Shown: one piece after another, positions 26,638 to 35,154 of the stretch
Layout of the letters: every line of letters starts with the position of its first letter
Numbering within the stretch: position 1 is the stretch's first letter
Source: an uncultured Collinsella sp.
GTDB taxonomy: Bacteria; Actinomycetota; Coriobacteriia; Coriobacteriales; Coriobacteriaceae
Assembly: GCA_958452935.1 (NCBI GenBank)
Contig: CAUDVX010000012.1
Location: forward strand, 1-40,658
Direction: 5' to 3'
DNA length: 40,658 nt
Made by a program: the position numbers and the translations under genes
The notes under the pieces: generated by a model
What the model saw: the letters and a program-made list of their open reading frames with translations, nothing else
The model's database searches: none
What the model was told of the DNA's origin: nothing

Positions 26638-26783
26638 GGTTGGCTCCAATCATGACAACTGCATTGGCCTTCTTGTACCCAAGATGGGGCGAACGACACA
26701 AATCGTTTTATCGCCAGAATAGGAGTCGAGCGGGACAAAGCCTTTGACGGTGTTTGCCCCGCTCGTTCAGCGCAAGACGGTTT

Positions 26784-28307
26784 TTACCTGATGTTGTCGT
26801 TCATCGCGAAGGAATTCTTCATGGCACAGCTCGTGGTGTAGAGCACCTTACCCAACAGGGCATCGGTCTCCACGCGCACGAGCTCGGCAAAGGCCTCGTT
26901 GGCGCGGGCGAGCTCGGCAGGCACCTCGGCCTCGGGCAGCGCGGCTACGACAGCGTCAACGTCGTGAATCTGCTTGTGGCCCATGCCGCCGACCTTCTCC
27001 TGGTAATCCTCGACCGCGCGACCACACTCATGGAAGCGAACATCGGCCAAGGCACCGATCAGGCGATTTACCCAATAGAAATTCTCGGACGTCACGCGGG
27101 CCTGCGTGTCGGCATAGTACTCGGGCATGGTCTCGACATTGGCGTACAGCGGCACGAGCGCGTTAAACGAGTTAGAGCCAAACGCCATCCACTGCACGGC
27201 GCGATACGCCGGCTGTGCATAGGGGCGCAGCTGCAGCACGGCGAGCTGGCTGTTGCGGTTGATGCCGATGGGACGATAGGCGCCGCGCGTGGCGGGCGTG
27301 CCCTTGCTGCCGTAGCAGTCGTACTCCGTGCCCTGGTAGTGGCTCGAAAGCACGTACTTGATGTCCTCGATGGTTACCTTGCGCTCGGGCACGCGACTCC
27401 AGGGGATGTCGTCGCTCTCGGGCGTGTAGTCGGCGTCGGGACCGTCCCACACATCGCTGGGGTTGAGGCAGCGCTGCATATACCAGGCGCGTGGCGTGTT
27501 GTAGACATGGTCGCTGTCGCTGTGCGAGCCAAAGGCCTCGCGCGGGTTAAAGACCGCGGCGGGACCGTCGCCCTTAACACCCAGCGTCAGGTCCAGATGC
27601 CACTCGGCCATCCAGGAGCGCAGGTCGGCGGAGCACATGTGGTCGACTTGGGCGCCCTCGGCGTCGTCCAGGTCAAAGCTGTCGATACCCAGCTGGTTGG
27701 GCATGGTCACATAGGCGTCGTCGGGCACGCGCTTGGCGATCCAGTGGTGGCCGCCGATGGTCTCGAGCCACCAGATCTCGTCCACGTCACTCAAGGCGAT
27801 GCCGTTGTTCTCATAGGTGCCGTAGCGCTCGAGCAGGTCGCCCAGGATACGAACACCGTCGCGAGCGGACTTGGCGTACGGCAGGACCAGGGTCACCATG
27901 TCCTCCTCGCCCAGACCGCCGGGCTGCGCCGGCACATAGCCGTCCTCACCCTCGTTGCCCTTGGCGGGCACGTAGTCCACGAGCGGATCGGCGCCTCGGA
28001 CGCGCTCGTTGGTGGTAAGCGTCTCGGTTGCGGACATGCCAACGTTGAGCTCGTTGAAGCCGGCCTCGGCCCAAATGCCATGACCCGGGACAACGTCGGG
28101 GACGCTTGTGTAACGCATGGGGTTATCGGGCAGCTCAACGGTCAGGTGGCTCAGGACACTCGTGTAGACACGCGGCCGCTCGTCGGGATGCACCACGCGC
28201 ATGCGCTTGGGCTCAAACACCCCGTTGGACGAATCCTCGTTGCGGGCAACCAGCGTCGACCCGTCGTAGCTCGCGTTCTTACCGACCAGAATCGTTGTGC
28301 ACGGCAT
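26784..28307 (-). CDS. C69 family dipeptidase
   Basis: 507 residues. The N-terminus MPCTTILVGKNASYDGST holds the Cys that is the nucleophile in Ntn-type C69 (PepD/PepDA) dipeptidases, followed by VARNEDS. Other family segments are WAEAGFNELNVGMSATETL, YAKSARDGVRILG, IWWLETIGGHHWIAKRVPD and PYAQPAYRAVQWMAFGSNS. It probably cleaves a wide range of dipeptides in the cytoplasm after exposure of Cys3 (or Cys2 after Met loss). ATG 28307 is chosen because AAGGAGG lies 6 nt upstream; an ATG two codons earlier overlaps that site. Confidence 0.92.
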   Translation of the reverse strand: MPCTTILVGKNASYDGSTLVARNEDSSNGVFEPKRMRVVHPDERPRVYTSVLSHLTVELPDNPMRYTSVPDVVPGHGIWAEAGFNELNVGMSATETLTTNERVRGADPLVDYVPAKGNEGEDGYVPAQPGGLGEEDMVTLVLPYAKSARDGVRILGDLLERYGTYENNGIALSDVDEIWWLETIGGHHWIAKRVPDDAYVTMPNQLGIDSFDLDDAEGAQVDHMCSADLRSWMAEWHLDLTLGVKGDGPAAVFNPREAFGSHSDSDHVYNTPRAWYMQRCLNPSDVWDGPDADYTPESDDIPWSRVPERKVTIEDIKYVLSSHYQGTEYDCYGSKGTPATRGAYRPIGINRNSQLAVLQLRPYAQPAYRAVQWMAFGSNSFNALVPLYANVETMPEYYADTQARVTSENFYWVNRLIGALADVRFHECGRAVEDYQEKVGGMGHKQIHDVDAVVAALPEAEVPAELARANEAFAELVRVETDALLGKVLYTTSCAMKNSFAMNDNIR

Positions 28308-28405
28308 GCGCATCCTCCTTGAGCGAAGAAATTAAATGGCAACAGTGTATCGCTTCGGCGCAAAAAGGGCGAAACCACGACCCCTCGAGACCCCTCGGGA
28401 CCCCT

Positions 28406-28635
28406 GTGTGCAAAAAATGCCAAATATGAGTACTGTCACCAATTTAGTAGCAGCAAATTTCCTTGTAATAGGTGCCGAAAATCCCCATTTGTCCAAAAGC
28501 AAGACAACGTTATTCCCCATAGGTTCAATAAAATGGGCTCCCTAACGAGAATGAATATCGCTAGGAAGCCTAAAAGACATAAAACATATGTGACTATCTT
28601 GGCAACAGTACTCATATTTGACGTTTTTTGAACAC
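28406..28635. mobile_element. MITE-like element with 37-bp terminal inverted repeats
   Basis: The ends 28406-28442 and 28599-28635 are inverted copies matching at 32 of 37 positions, with a perfect core CAAATATGAGTACTGT. The 156-bp interior is AT-rich, unlike the surrounding DNA, and has no ORF. A non-autonomous transposable element fits best; the transposase family is not known. It fills most of the dipeptidase-folD gap, ending about 37 bp before the folD stop. Confidence 0.7.
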
Positions 28636-28672
28636 GTGGTATATCGCTAACCCCTCAAACAGCCCAAAATGC

Positions 28673-29527
28673 CTATTTCGATGCGCGCTCCGCCGCCTCG
28701 ATCACGTGTTTGGCGAGAATCGCGGTAGTCATAGCCCCCACGCCGCCCGGCACGGGTGTGATGGCGCCAACGATCGGTTCCGTAGCATCAAAATCCACGT
28801 CGCCGACCAGCTTGCAAGCGGCCTCGTCCCAGTTAATGCCCACATCGATAATCGTCTGGCCCTCGCAGACCGCATCCGCGCCAATCGTGCGCGCGCGTCC
28901 AACGGCCGCAACCACAATGTCGGCAGAACGGCACTCTGCAGCCAAGTCGCGCGTATGCGTATGACACGTCGTCACCGTGGCATTGCGAGCCGTAAGCATG
29001 GCGGCAACGGGACGACCAATAACCAGCGACCGACCGACGACCGCGACCTTGGCCCCATCCAGCTCAACGCCGTAATGGTCCAGCAACGCCAGCACGGCCT
29101 CGGCGGTGCAAGAAGCAAAGCCCTCGCCTCGCCCCGAAAGCGTGGTAAGCAGCGAGGCCGGCGTCATGGAGTCAACATCCTTGGCGGGATCGAGTGCCGC
29201 GGCAACTGCATCCTCGTCAAGCCCGACGGGCAGCGGACGAAACATCAGGCAGCCATGAACAGCGGGATCGGCATTGATGTCCTTAATAACCGCCAGCAGC
29301 TCATCCTGCGAAACATCGGCAGAAAGCAAAACGCAGCGAGCCTCAATCCCCACTTTTTCACAGCGCTTGAGGGCACCGCGCTCGTAGGATAGATCGTCCT
29401 CGCGCTCGCCCACGCGAACGATGGCCAGCGTCGGCACGATGCCCCGTTCGCGCAGGGCGACGCAGCGAGCAGCGAGCTCCTCAGTCAACGAGCGGGCGAC
29501 GGGAGCGCCCTTGAGCAGTACTGCCAT
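28673..29527 (-). CDS. folD: FolD-type methylene-tetrahydrofolate dehydrogenase, cyclohydrolase residues lost
   Basis: 284 residues of the FolD family: CEKVGIEARCVLL, DPAKDVDSMTPAS, VVGRSLVIGRPVAAML (NADP site), GINWDEAA and ITPVPGGVGAMTTAIL. Bifunctional FolD needs a Tyr, a Lys four residues later and a Gln in the VQLPLP motif. Here Tyr48 is kept, but the Lys position is Ala52 (YERGALK) and the Gln position is Phe96 (MFRPLP). Mutants of the equivalent human Lys keep dehydrogenase but lose cyclohydrolase. fchA ends 2 nt upstream and can supply that step, so this enzyme is probably a dehydrogenase only. GGAGGAGG precedes ATG 29527. Confidence 0.92.
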   Translation of the reverse strand: MAVLLKGAPVARSLTEELAARCVALRERGIVPTLAIVRVGEREDDLSYERGALKRCEKVGIEARCVLLSADVSQDELLAVIKDINADPAVHGCLMFRPLPVGLDEDAVAAALDPAKDVDSMTPASLLTTLSGRGEGFASCTAEAVLALLDHYGVELDGAKVAVVGRSLVIGRPVAAMLTARNATVTTCHTHTRDLAAECRSADIVVAAVGRARTIGADAVCEGQTIIDVGINWDEAACKLVGDVDFDATEPIVGAITPVPGGVGAMTTAILAKHVIEAAERASK

Positions 29528-29529
29528 GG

Positions 29530-30162
29530 TTATCCCCTCCTCCTGGCGGCGTCAGCGGCGCGGCGCGCCAGCGCATCGGCGCGCGGCAGCCACGTATCCA
29601 GCAGTTCATCGCACGCCGCCTCGAGCTCCTCAGCGCGCGCCCGGTCTTTCATAGACGTGGTGTTGGCAAAGAGCGTCAGGCTCGCTCCCTGCATAGCGGC
29701 GCGACAGAACACGGCGCCACAGGCCACGTCGGACAGCAGCTGGCGCGACCCCTTGTCTGCCATGTCCTCGAGCAGCGCCAGCGCGCGCCCGCAGGCATCC
29801 ATGATCCGATACGGCGGCATGGCGGCCACGTGCAACGCGTCCTGAATCGCAGCCGGTCGAGCCGGGTCATCGCGCGGAATACCGTATGCCGCAGACACCT
29901 GGCCGTACGCACGAACATCCTCGGCGACCAGACCCACAAGTTCCTGCGCCAGCTCATCCGCCTGGGCAAATGCACGCGTCAAATCGTCTGCGCGATCGGC
30001 AAGCGCAGGATTGGTTGCCCCGTAGCGCGCGACCATCCCGCAAAGCGAGGCGCCCAGTGCTCCCACAAACGCGCTGGCGCTGCCGCCGCCGGGAACCGGC
30101 TCGCGCGCGGCAAGCGCCTCGGCAAAACCGCGACAAGTCTTATCCATCATCTCTTCGCTCAT
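29530..30162 (-). CDS. fchA: Methenyltetrahydrofolate cyclohydrolase / cyclodeaminase family protein
   Basis: 210 residues, all-helical, of the FTCD_C/FchA family. REPVPGGGSASAFVGALGASL near the N-terminus is the hallmark folate-binding segment; AAMPPYRIMDACGRAL and a Cys/Ala-rich SDVACGAVFCRAAM follow. Members hydrolyse 5,10-methenyl-THF or deaminate formimino-THF. No formiminotransferase is adjacent, and the partner is a FolD that lacks its cyclohydrolase residues, which favours cyclohydrolase. The start at 30162 (MSEEMMDKT) has AAGGTG about 9 nt upstream. Co-transcribed with folD. Confidence 0.85.
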   Translation of the reverse strand: MSEEMMDKTCRGFAEALAAREPVPGGGSASAFVGALGASLCGMVARYGATNPALADRADDLTRAFAQADELAQELVGLVAEDVRAYGQVSAAYGIPRDDPARPAAIQDALHVAAMPPYRIMDACGRALALLEDMADKGSRQLLSDVACGAVFCRAAMQGASLTLFANTTSMKDRARAEELEAACDELLDTWLPRADALARRAADAARRRG

Positions 30163-30406
30163 AGTGCATGCACCTTCAATGCTTGCCAAGCTAATCGGAC
30201 GGCAAGCGCCATCCAATCACGCCGTTCATTTCGTGGTGCCTAGTCTAGCCGATAAGCACGTGTTAAACAGCAGGCGTCGGCATCGCCGTTTTTTATGGCA
30301 GGCAATAGGAACAGCACTCCGATGCCCCAAGAAAAGCAGTCGTGTGCAATAGCACCTTGATACATTCACACCGTTCAGCAAACAGAACGCAACGCAAAAA
30401 TCTGGC

Positions 30407-30434
30407 TTTTGTTGCGCGAATCGCTGCAACAAAA
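30407..30434. promoter_or_regulatory. 9-bp inverted repeat in the gap upstream of the LPxTG gene
   Basis: TTTTGTTGC and GCAACAAAA flank a 10-nt centre: a possible operator or a 5' hairpin. It is the only clear structure in the 407-bp fchA-LPxTG gap apart from the promoter candidate at 30498-30525. Confidence 0.35.
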
Positions 30435-30497
30435 CAACAGCGGAGTGACGCGCACGTGCGAAATGTCAGCATTGCCGATTCACTTTATAACGGAGGG

Positions 30498-30525
30498 TTT
30501 ATAAAAATGCCATAAGTACTACAAT
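30498..30525 (+). promoter_or_regulatory. Candidate promoter of the LPxTG gene
   Basis: TACAAT (30520-30525) is a good -10 box; TTTATA 16 nt upstream is a weak -35. It lies 44 nt before the start codon in the most AT-rich stretch of the gap. Confidence 0.35.
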
Positions 30526-30569
30526 ATAAAAGCTGATTAAAATGCCACTGGAATCAAAAGAGTCTCAGC

Positions 30570-32024
30570 ATGAAGTCGTTTTTGAAAACGGCCTCTCGTG
30601 TGGTCGCAGCGCTATTTGCCGTTGCGCTCGTCACGATGAGCGTCGCATCGCCCGCTTTTGCAGACGGTGCCACCGGATCGATCACAAACGCCAACAGCGG
30701 TGCGTCGTATGACGACTTGACTGCCGCTATTAAAGCAGCAAATGACGGCGACACCATTAATCTTGGCCCGGGCAATTACACTACCTATGTAAAGGACCAT
30801 GGCCGTCTCGCTGTTGGTAAGAGCCTCACTTTTGTCGGTTCCGGCGCAAATTCCACGACTTGGGGCATTGGCGCTAAGCTCGCCGATCCCAATAACTTTG
30901 GAACGGAATACAACGGCGATTATTCGTTTGACGGGTCCAAAACCATTACGTTCAGGAATATGACGCTGCTCTCCGATAAGGCGGACTACCTTGGTTTCAT
31001 CCGCATCGACAACACCGTTGTCGATAACTGCATCGTTACAGGTAAGACGTTCTACTGGGGCTATAAGACCGCCGTGTTCAATAACACGACGTTTAATCCT
31101 CCGAGTTTCGACTACGCACTCTGGACGTACAGCTCGCCGACCATGACGTTCGATAACTGCACCTTTAATGCCAGTGGCAAAGTCATCAATGTCTATACCG
31201 ATTACAGCGCGGGCAAGCATAACATCACCGTCAACATGAATAATTGCAAATTTAACTCAATGAGTTTTGGCAAGCAGGCGTTGAATATCAACGACTCGAA
31301 TATGGGTGATTATAAGTACATTCTCAACATTACTGGCAATAATACCGTCACGGCTGCGCGCGACAACACTACCTGCTCGCAGCTCTTTGGCTTTGGTGGC
31401 AAGGCAAAGGATAACAACAAGGGCAAAACTGACGTCAACATCAACGGCGAACTCGTGTGGACCGCTGGCAAGATGGTCACCCACAGTTACACCGACGGCG
31501 AGCACGACAACGCCTTCAATGTCACCTACACCGAGTGGGCCTCTGACAATGCCGGTACTTGGACTCGCACGGGAACCCCTAAGTGCAAGTACTGCGGCTT
31601 CACCAAGCCTGAGTTCGAGGAAAAGGCCTACGATCTCTCCTACGACCTGAACGGTTCCAAGGATAAGCAGACTGCCGAATTCGCAGCCGTTAAGTGCGTC
31701 ACCGAAGCCAAGGTTACGGCCGATAAGCCGGTGCGCAAAGGCTACTCCTTCGTGGGTTGGAACACCGCAAAGGACGGCTCCGGCACATGCTATGCCGCGG
31801 GCGATAAGGTTGAGCTTACTGCTCCCGTGACGCTGTTTGCCCAGTGGAAGAAGGACGAGCCCGCGCCCAAGCCTTCTGACAACAAGCCCGCCAAAAAGAC
31901 CAAGACCAACAAGCAGGCCCTTCCCAAGACAGGTGACGCCTCCGCCAACATCGTCGCTGCTATGGGCATCATGGCAATCGCCTGCTTTGCCGCCAGTGCT
32001 GTTGCGTCTAAGGTTCGCAAGTAA
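30570..32024 (+). CDS. Sortase-anchored surface protein, beta-helix-like with an InlB-type repeat
   Basis: 484 residues. Signal peptide 1-32 (VVAALFAVALVTMSVASPAFA). From about 38, SGASYDDLTAAIKAANDGD, LGPGNYTTY and repeated short strand motifs (ITFRNMTLLSD, VDNCIVTG, FNNTTF, FDNCTF) suggest a right-handed parallel beta-helix as in pectate-lyase-like or Pmp-type surface proteins. An InlB B-repeat-like domain follows (RKGYSFVGWNTAKDGSGTCY to LFAQWKKDE), then a Lys/Pro spacer and the sorting signal LPKTG with hydrophobic tail and VRK end. A sortase should link it to peptidoglycan. Ligand unknown; adhesion or glycan binding is likely. The ribosome binding site is weak (AGAG, 7 nt). Confidence 0.88.
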   Translation: MKSFLKTASRVVAALFAVALVTMSVASPAFADGATGSITNANSGASYDDLTAAIKAANDGDTINLGPGNYTTYVKDHGRLAVGKSLTFVGSGANSTTWGIGAKLADPNNFGTEYNGDYSFDGSKTITFRNMTLLSDKADYLGFIRIDNTVVDNCIVTGKTFYWGYKTAVFNNTTFNPPSFDYALWTYSSPTMTFDNCTFNASGKVINVYTDYSAGKHNITVNMNNCKFNSMSFGKQALNINDSNMGDYKYILNITGNNTVTAARDNTTCSQLFGFGGKAKDNNKGKTDVNINGELVWTAGKMVTHSYTDGEHDNAFNVTYTEWASDNAGTWTRTGTPKCKYCGFTKPEFEEKAYDLSYDLNGSKDKQTAEFAAVKCVTEAKVTADKPVRKGYSFVGWNTAKDGSGTCYAAGDKVELTAPVTLFAQWKKDEPAPKPSDNKPAKKTKTNKQALPKTGDASANIVAAMGIMAIACFAASAVASKVRK

Positions 32025-32064
32025 TTTCAACTTTGAAACACGCCGCAGCAACTTGTTGCAACGC

Positions 32065-32102
32065 AAAGGGGTCCGCACCGCAAAAGGTGCGGACCCCTTT
32101 TT
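32065..32102 (+). terminator. Intrinsic terminator of the LPxTG gene
   Basis: A 15-bp perfect stem AAAGGGGTCCGCACC with a 6-nt loop ends in five T, 40 nt after the stop codon. Confidence 0.93.
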
Positions 32103-32202
32103 GCACAAAAAGCTGTGGCGAAGCACCCACAATGACTAACCGGATGCGTCCGTCGTCAAGATTCGCAGCCCCCGGCTACGCTCCGCCCCACCGCACCAAA
32201 CA

Positions 32203-32218
32203 TGGGACACATGGCCCA
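32203..32218. promoter_or_regulatory. Shared palindromic motif upstream of lipoprotein 1
   Basis: TGGGACACATGGCCCA is an imperfect palindrome (12 of 16 positions), found within a 19-nt stretch repeated exactly upstream of the second lipoprotein gene. It lies about 200 nt before the start codon. Possible operator, or part of the duplicated unit. I see nothing else in the rest of this 392-bp gap apart from the terminator. Confidence 0.4.
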
Positions 32219-32416
32219 CCTTTCGAGACTCCCGGGCAGCACAAGCTGGGCATATCTATAAGTAAGGAACCAGTTGGGGCACGGCCGCGCAACGGCCACA
32301 AGCGATGAACGGAGGCATAAGCCGCACAGTACACAGAGACATCCGCCGCCAGCGCAATCAGTACCCCAACAGCATGCGGCGCCGTGATGTCATCGGCAGA
32401 CAAGGAGGACGCTACC

Positions 32417-33019
32417 ATGAAGAAAAAGACCCTATCGATCCTTTCCCTTTGCATCGCCCTCTTTGCCGCGCTCGCCCTCGTGGGCTGCGGCGGGAACGCA
32501 TCGGGCGGAGGCAGCAGCGCCGCCAAGGGCGAGAGCAAGGAAAAGGCCCCCGTCGCCAAGAAGACTGACTTCATTTGGTTTAAGGTCGAGATGCCCGAGG
32601 GCGTTGGCGTAAGCGACTCGGCAGGCAAGAACGCCGACAGGGTCCAGCTCACCTTCCCCGAGAACGAGAACACCACTGTCGACCGTTTCATCCCCGTTTG
32701 GCAAGAGAAGATGACGGCCGAAGAGTCCTTTGCAGAGCAGGCCGAAAGGCACACTGGAACGTTCCAGTGGGAGGATGGCGACCCCGTCGAGTACAACGGC
32801 AGAACATGGCTCACCGGAACGTGCAAGGACAACGGCGGCACTTATACCTACCTCTTTACCGACGTCGACACAGGAAGCGTCTATATCATGATTAGGAACG
32901 TCGACCTTCACGAGAAAGAAACCGAGACGCTCCTCAACTCCATCGAGTTCCCCGACGACATCAAGGCGGCCGTCACCGAGGCCCGCGGCGTCGAGATTTC
33001 GAGCATCGAGATCAAGTAG
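32417..33019 (+). CDS. Lipoprotein of unknown function, paralogue 1
   Basis: 200 residues. Signal peptide with lipobox ALVGC (Cys at about 24), then a Gly/Ser/Lys linker and one compact domain starting TDFIWFKVEMPEGVGVSD and ending FPDDIKAAVTEARGVEISSIEIK. The protein should be lipid-anchored on the outer face of the membrane. AAGGAGG lies 8 nt before the ATG. Residues such as FIPVW, EYNGRTWLTG and GSVYIMIRNVD match the next gene almost position by position, so this is a tandem duplication. I do not recognise a named family. Confidence 0.8.
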   Translation: MKKKTLSILSLCIALFAALALVGCGGNASGGGSSAAKGESKEKAPVAKKTDFIWFKVEMPEGVGVSDSAGKNADRVQLTFPENENTTVDRFIPVWQEKMTAEESFAEQAERHTGTFQWEDGDPVEYNGRTWLTGTCKDNGGTYTYLFTDVDTGSVYIMIRNVDLHEKETETLLNSIEFPDDIKAAVTEARGVEISSIEIK

Positions 33020-33076
33020 CAAGGGTTCGCGCACGCCCGCACGAACGCCCCATTAAATGAGCGGGCACCCAACCCC

Positions 33077-33111
33077 GGGGAGGGCCGACGGCATCGGCCC
33101 TCCCCTCTTTT
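33077..33111 (+). terminator. Intrinsic terminator of lipoprotein 1
   Basis: A 12-bp perfect stem GGGGAGGGCCGA with loop CGGCA and tail TCTTTT. It separates the two paralogues into independent transcripts. Confidence 0.9.
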
Positions 33112-33158
33112 GCGCCCGGACATATTGCCACTTAACGGCGCAAATCCGGCCCTCAGAA

Positions 33159-33174
33159 TGGGACACATGGCCCA
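33159..33174. promoter_or_regulatory. Shared palindromic motif upstream of lipoprotein 2
   Basis: The same TGGGACACATGGCCCA as before lipoprotein 1, here 74 nt before the start codon. The 19-nt identity contrasts with diverged flanks, which suggests selection. Confidence 0.4.
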
Positions 33175-33248
33175 CCCGAACGAGCCGCTCGCGCGTACAG
33201 TAAAGACAGGTAATCCATGGGCGGTTACAGATCGAGGAGGACACGACC

Positions 33249-33842
33249 ATGAAAAAGAAGGCCTTTGCGATTCTCACCCTCTGCTTGAGTCTCTTTGCTG
33301 CGGTTGCCCTGGTGGGTTGCGGCGGAAGCGGCGGCGCTACCGGCAGTGGCGGTGGCGGCGGAGCAGAAAAGCCAGCCGTGGATATGAGGACCGACTTCAT
33401 TTGGTTTAAGGTCGAGGTTCCCGAGGGCGTCGAGATCACCGACGTCGCAGGCGATACCGCCGACAGGGCCCAGTTTAAGTTCACCGAGAGCGAGCACGCC
33501 AGCGATCGCTTCATCCCCGTCTTCGATCCTGACAAGAACGCCGACGAGCTGTTCGACTACGAGGCAAAGTGGAATGCCAGCTTTGAGTGGACCGAGAACG
33601 ACCCCGTCAAGTACAACGGCAAGACTTGGCGCAACGCTTCCTATACACACTCGGGCGGCGTGACGACTGAGTACTTCACCGAAGCAGGCGGCGGCAGCGT
33701 CTACGTGCGCATCGACAACGTCGAGGAGCACAAGGATGCCGTCGAAACCATGATGAAGTCTCTGGAATTTGCCGACGACATCGCCAAGGCCAAGACCGAG
33801 GCCATGGATGTTAAGCTCGACGATATCGAGATCAAGCGCTAA
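33249..33842 (+). CDS. Lipoprotein of unknown function, paralogue 2
   Basis: 197 residues with lipobox ALVGC, a Gly-rich linker and the same domain as its neighbour: TDFIWFKVEVPEGVEITD, DRFIPVF, KYNGKTWRNAS, GSVYVRIDNVEEHKD and a C-terminal LDDIEIKR. GAGGAGG lies 8 nt before the ATG. It has its own upstream motif and its own terminator, so it is regulated separately. Middle regions diverge more than the ends, consistent with separate ligands; this is inference. Confidence 0.8.
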   Translation: MKKKAFAILTLCLSLFAAVALVGCGGSGGATGSGGGGGAEKPAVDMRTDFIWFKVEVPEGVEITDVAGDTADRAQFKFTESEHASDRFIPVFDPDKNADELFDYEAKWNASFEWTENDPVKYNGKTWRNASYTHSGGVTTEYFTEAGGGSVYVRIDNVEEHKDAVETMMKSLEFADDIAKAKTEAMDVKLDDIEIKR

Positions 33843-33879
33843 AGCTCCAACGGCATGCAGCAGCGCCGTTTTAGCTCAG

Positions 33880-33918
33880 CCGGGATGCAAGGTGCGACTC
33901 CTTGCATCCCGGTTTTTT
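33880..33918 (+). terminator. Intrinsic terminator of lipoprotein 2
   Basis: A 13-bp perfect stem CCGGGATGCAAGG with a 7-nt loop and six T. Confidence 0.94.
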
Positions 33919-33927
33919 GTGCACTGG

Positions 33928-34012
33928 TCACATCACCATATTGAGCACGTTGACGAATTCCTGGGCCTTCGCACGGCTGCTGAGGCTGAAGGTGCAGGCT
34001 GCCAGCAGCCGG
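33928..34012 (-). pseudogene. Possible remnant of an HPr-like gene start
   Basis: On the minus strand this reads CTFSLSSRAKAQEFVNVLNM then a stop. The SSxAKAQEFVN stretch resembles the N-terminus of HPr-like proteins of anaerobic Gram-positives. Upstream in that frame there is soon a stop (TAG) and no start, and the expected C-terminal half is missing. If real it is a fragment. The rest of this 339-bp gap holds the lipoprotein terminator and nothing else I can support. Confidence 0.25.
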
Positions 34013-34181
34013 TTACTGTGCCTCTGCTGTCTCTAGCATTTCATTCTAGTAGCCACGAGACCCTTTCGCGAAGACCTCCGACGATGTCGCAGTTCTGTCC
34101 CCGCCAGGCTTTATGCTAATCGCCAGTAGCCAGCCATTAGCTATTGAGCAGCATTCCTCAAGAGGAAAGTGGGAGATACGG

Positions 34182-34967
34182 ATGGGCACACCAAAGCCGA
34201 CATTGCGCGACTGCATCTACGGACTTGCCGTTGGCGACGCGCTGGGCGTTCCATACGAGTTTATGCCTCGTGGCACGTTCGAATGCACCGACATGATCGG
34301 CTATGGCACGCATGGGCAGCCCGCGGGCACCTGGAGCGACGACACGTCCATGACGCTTGCCGCTTGTGACTCGATTAGGGAGCTCGGGCATATCGACACC
34401 GCGGACATGCGCGAAAAGTTCGTAAGCTGGATTGCCCGTGGCGAGTATACGATCGACGGCGTTTTCGATTACGGCGGCACGACCGCCCGCGCCCTGCACA
34501 CCGGCAAAGGAGGCTCCGGCGAGCGCGACAACGGCAACGGATCGCTCATGCGCATCGCGCCCCTGGCGTTCACCGATGCGACAGACAACGAGATCTGCGA
34601 GGTCTCCGCGATAACGCACGCTCACAGAACGTCGACCGAGTCATGTGTCACGTTCATCGGGCTGTTGAGGTCCGCGATGGACGGCGCGCTCCCCGAATGG
34701 ACACTCTGTCTGAAAGAGGTACCCGAGCACGAAATCAGATCCGGCGGCTTCGTGCGCGACACGCTTAAGGCAGCCACCTGGTGCTTCGTCAACACCAGCA
34801 GCTACGAAGACTGCGTGCTTACCGCCGTCAACCTGGGCGACGACACCGACACCACCGCAGCCGTCGCCGGCGCTCTCGCGGGCACGGCATACGGTATCGA
34901 CACCATTCCACGGGAGTGGATCGATACCCTGCGTGGCAGGGAACTGATTGAGCAGTGTCTGTTTTAG
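34182..34967 (+). CDS. ADP-ribosylglycohydrolase family protein
   Basis: 261 residues of the DraG/ARH family, which removes ADP-ribose from proteins, nucleic acids or small molecules using two Mg ions. Motifs: YGLAVGDALGVPYEF (start of the fold), GTWSDDTSMTLAA (first metal site), NGNGSLMRIAPLAF and NLGDDTDTTAAVAGALAGTAYG (second metal site). Length is normal. GGGAG lies 6 nt before ATG 34182. The gene stands alone at the edge of the accessory region; no ADP-ribosyltransferase or macrodomain partner is in the window, so its substrate is open. Confidence 0.92.
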   Translation: MGTPKPTLRDCIYGLAVGDALGVPYEFMPRGTFECTDMIGYGTHGQPAGTWSDDTSMTLAACDSIRELGHIDTADMREKFVSWIARGEYTIDGVFDYGGTTARALHTGKGGSGERDNGNGSLMRIAPLAFTDATDNEICEVSAITHAHRTSTESCVTFIGLLRSAMDGALPEWTLCLKEVPEHEIRSGGFVRDTLKAATWCFVNTSSYEDCVLTAVNLGDDTDTTAAVAGALAGTAYGIDTIPREWIDTLRGRELIEQCLF

Positions 34968-35154
34968 GGTGCAGCACAAAACACGCGAGCCCACACATGA
35001 AGAATTAGGCGATAGAAAATGCCCCCAATACCAGCCATCTCCTTGACTTGCATCCTGCATCCTTCGGCCTTGCAGGGGCATTCATCTCAGACTCAACGGC
35101 AAGTGTCGCACCGAGACGAGCATTAACTGCGCATCGCAGAATGGGTACTGATAA

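Noticed and set aside
35005..35090. Inverted ATGCCCC/GGGGCAT pair as a regulatory hairpin
   Set aside because: The arms are only 7-8 bp with a loop of over 40 nt; could be chance.
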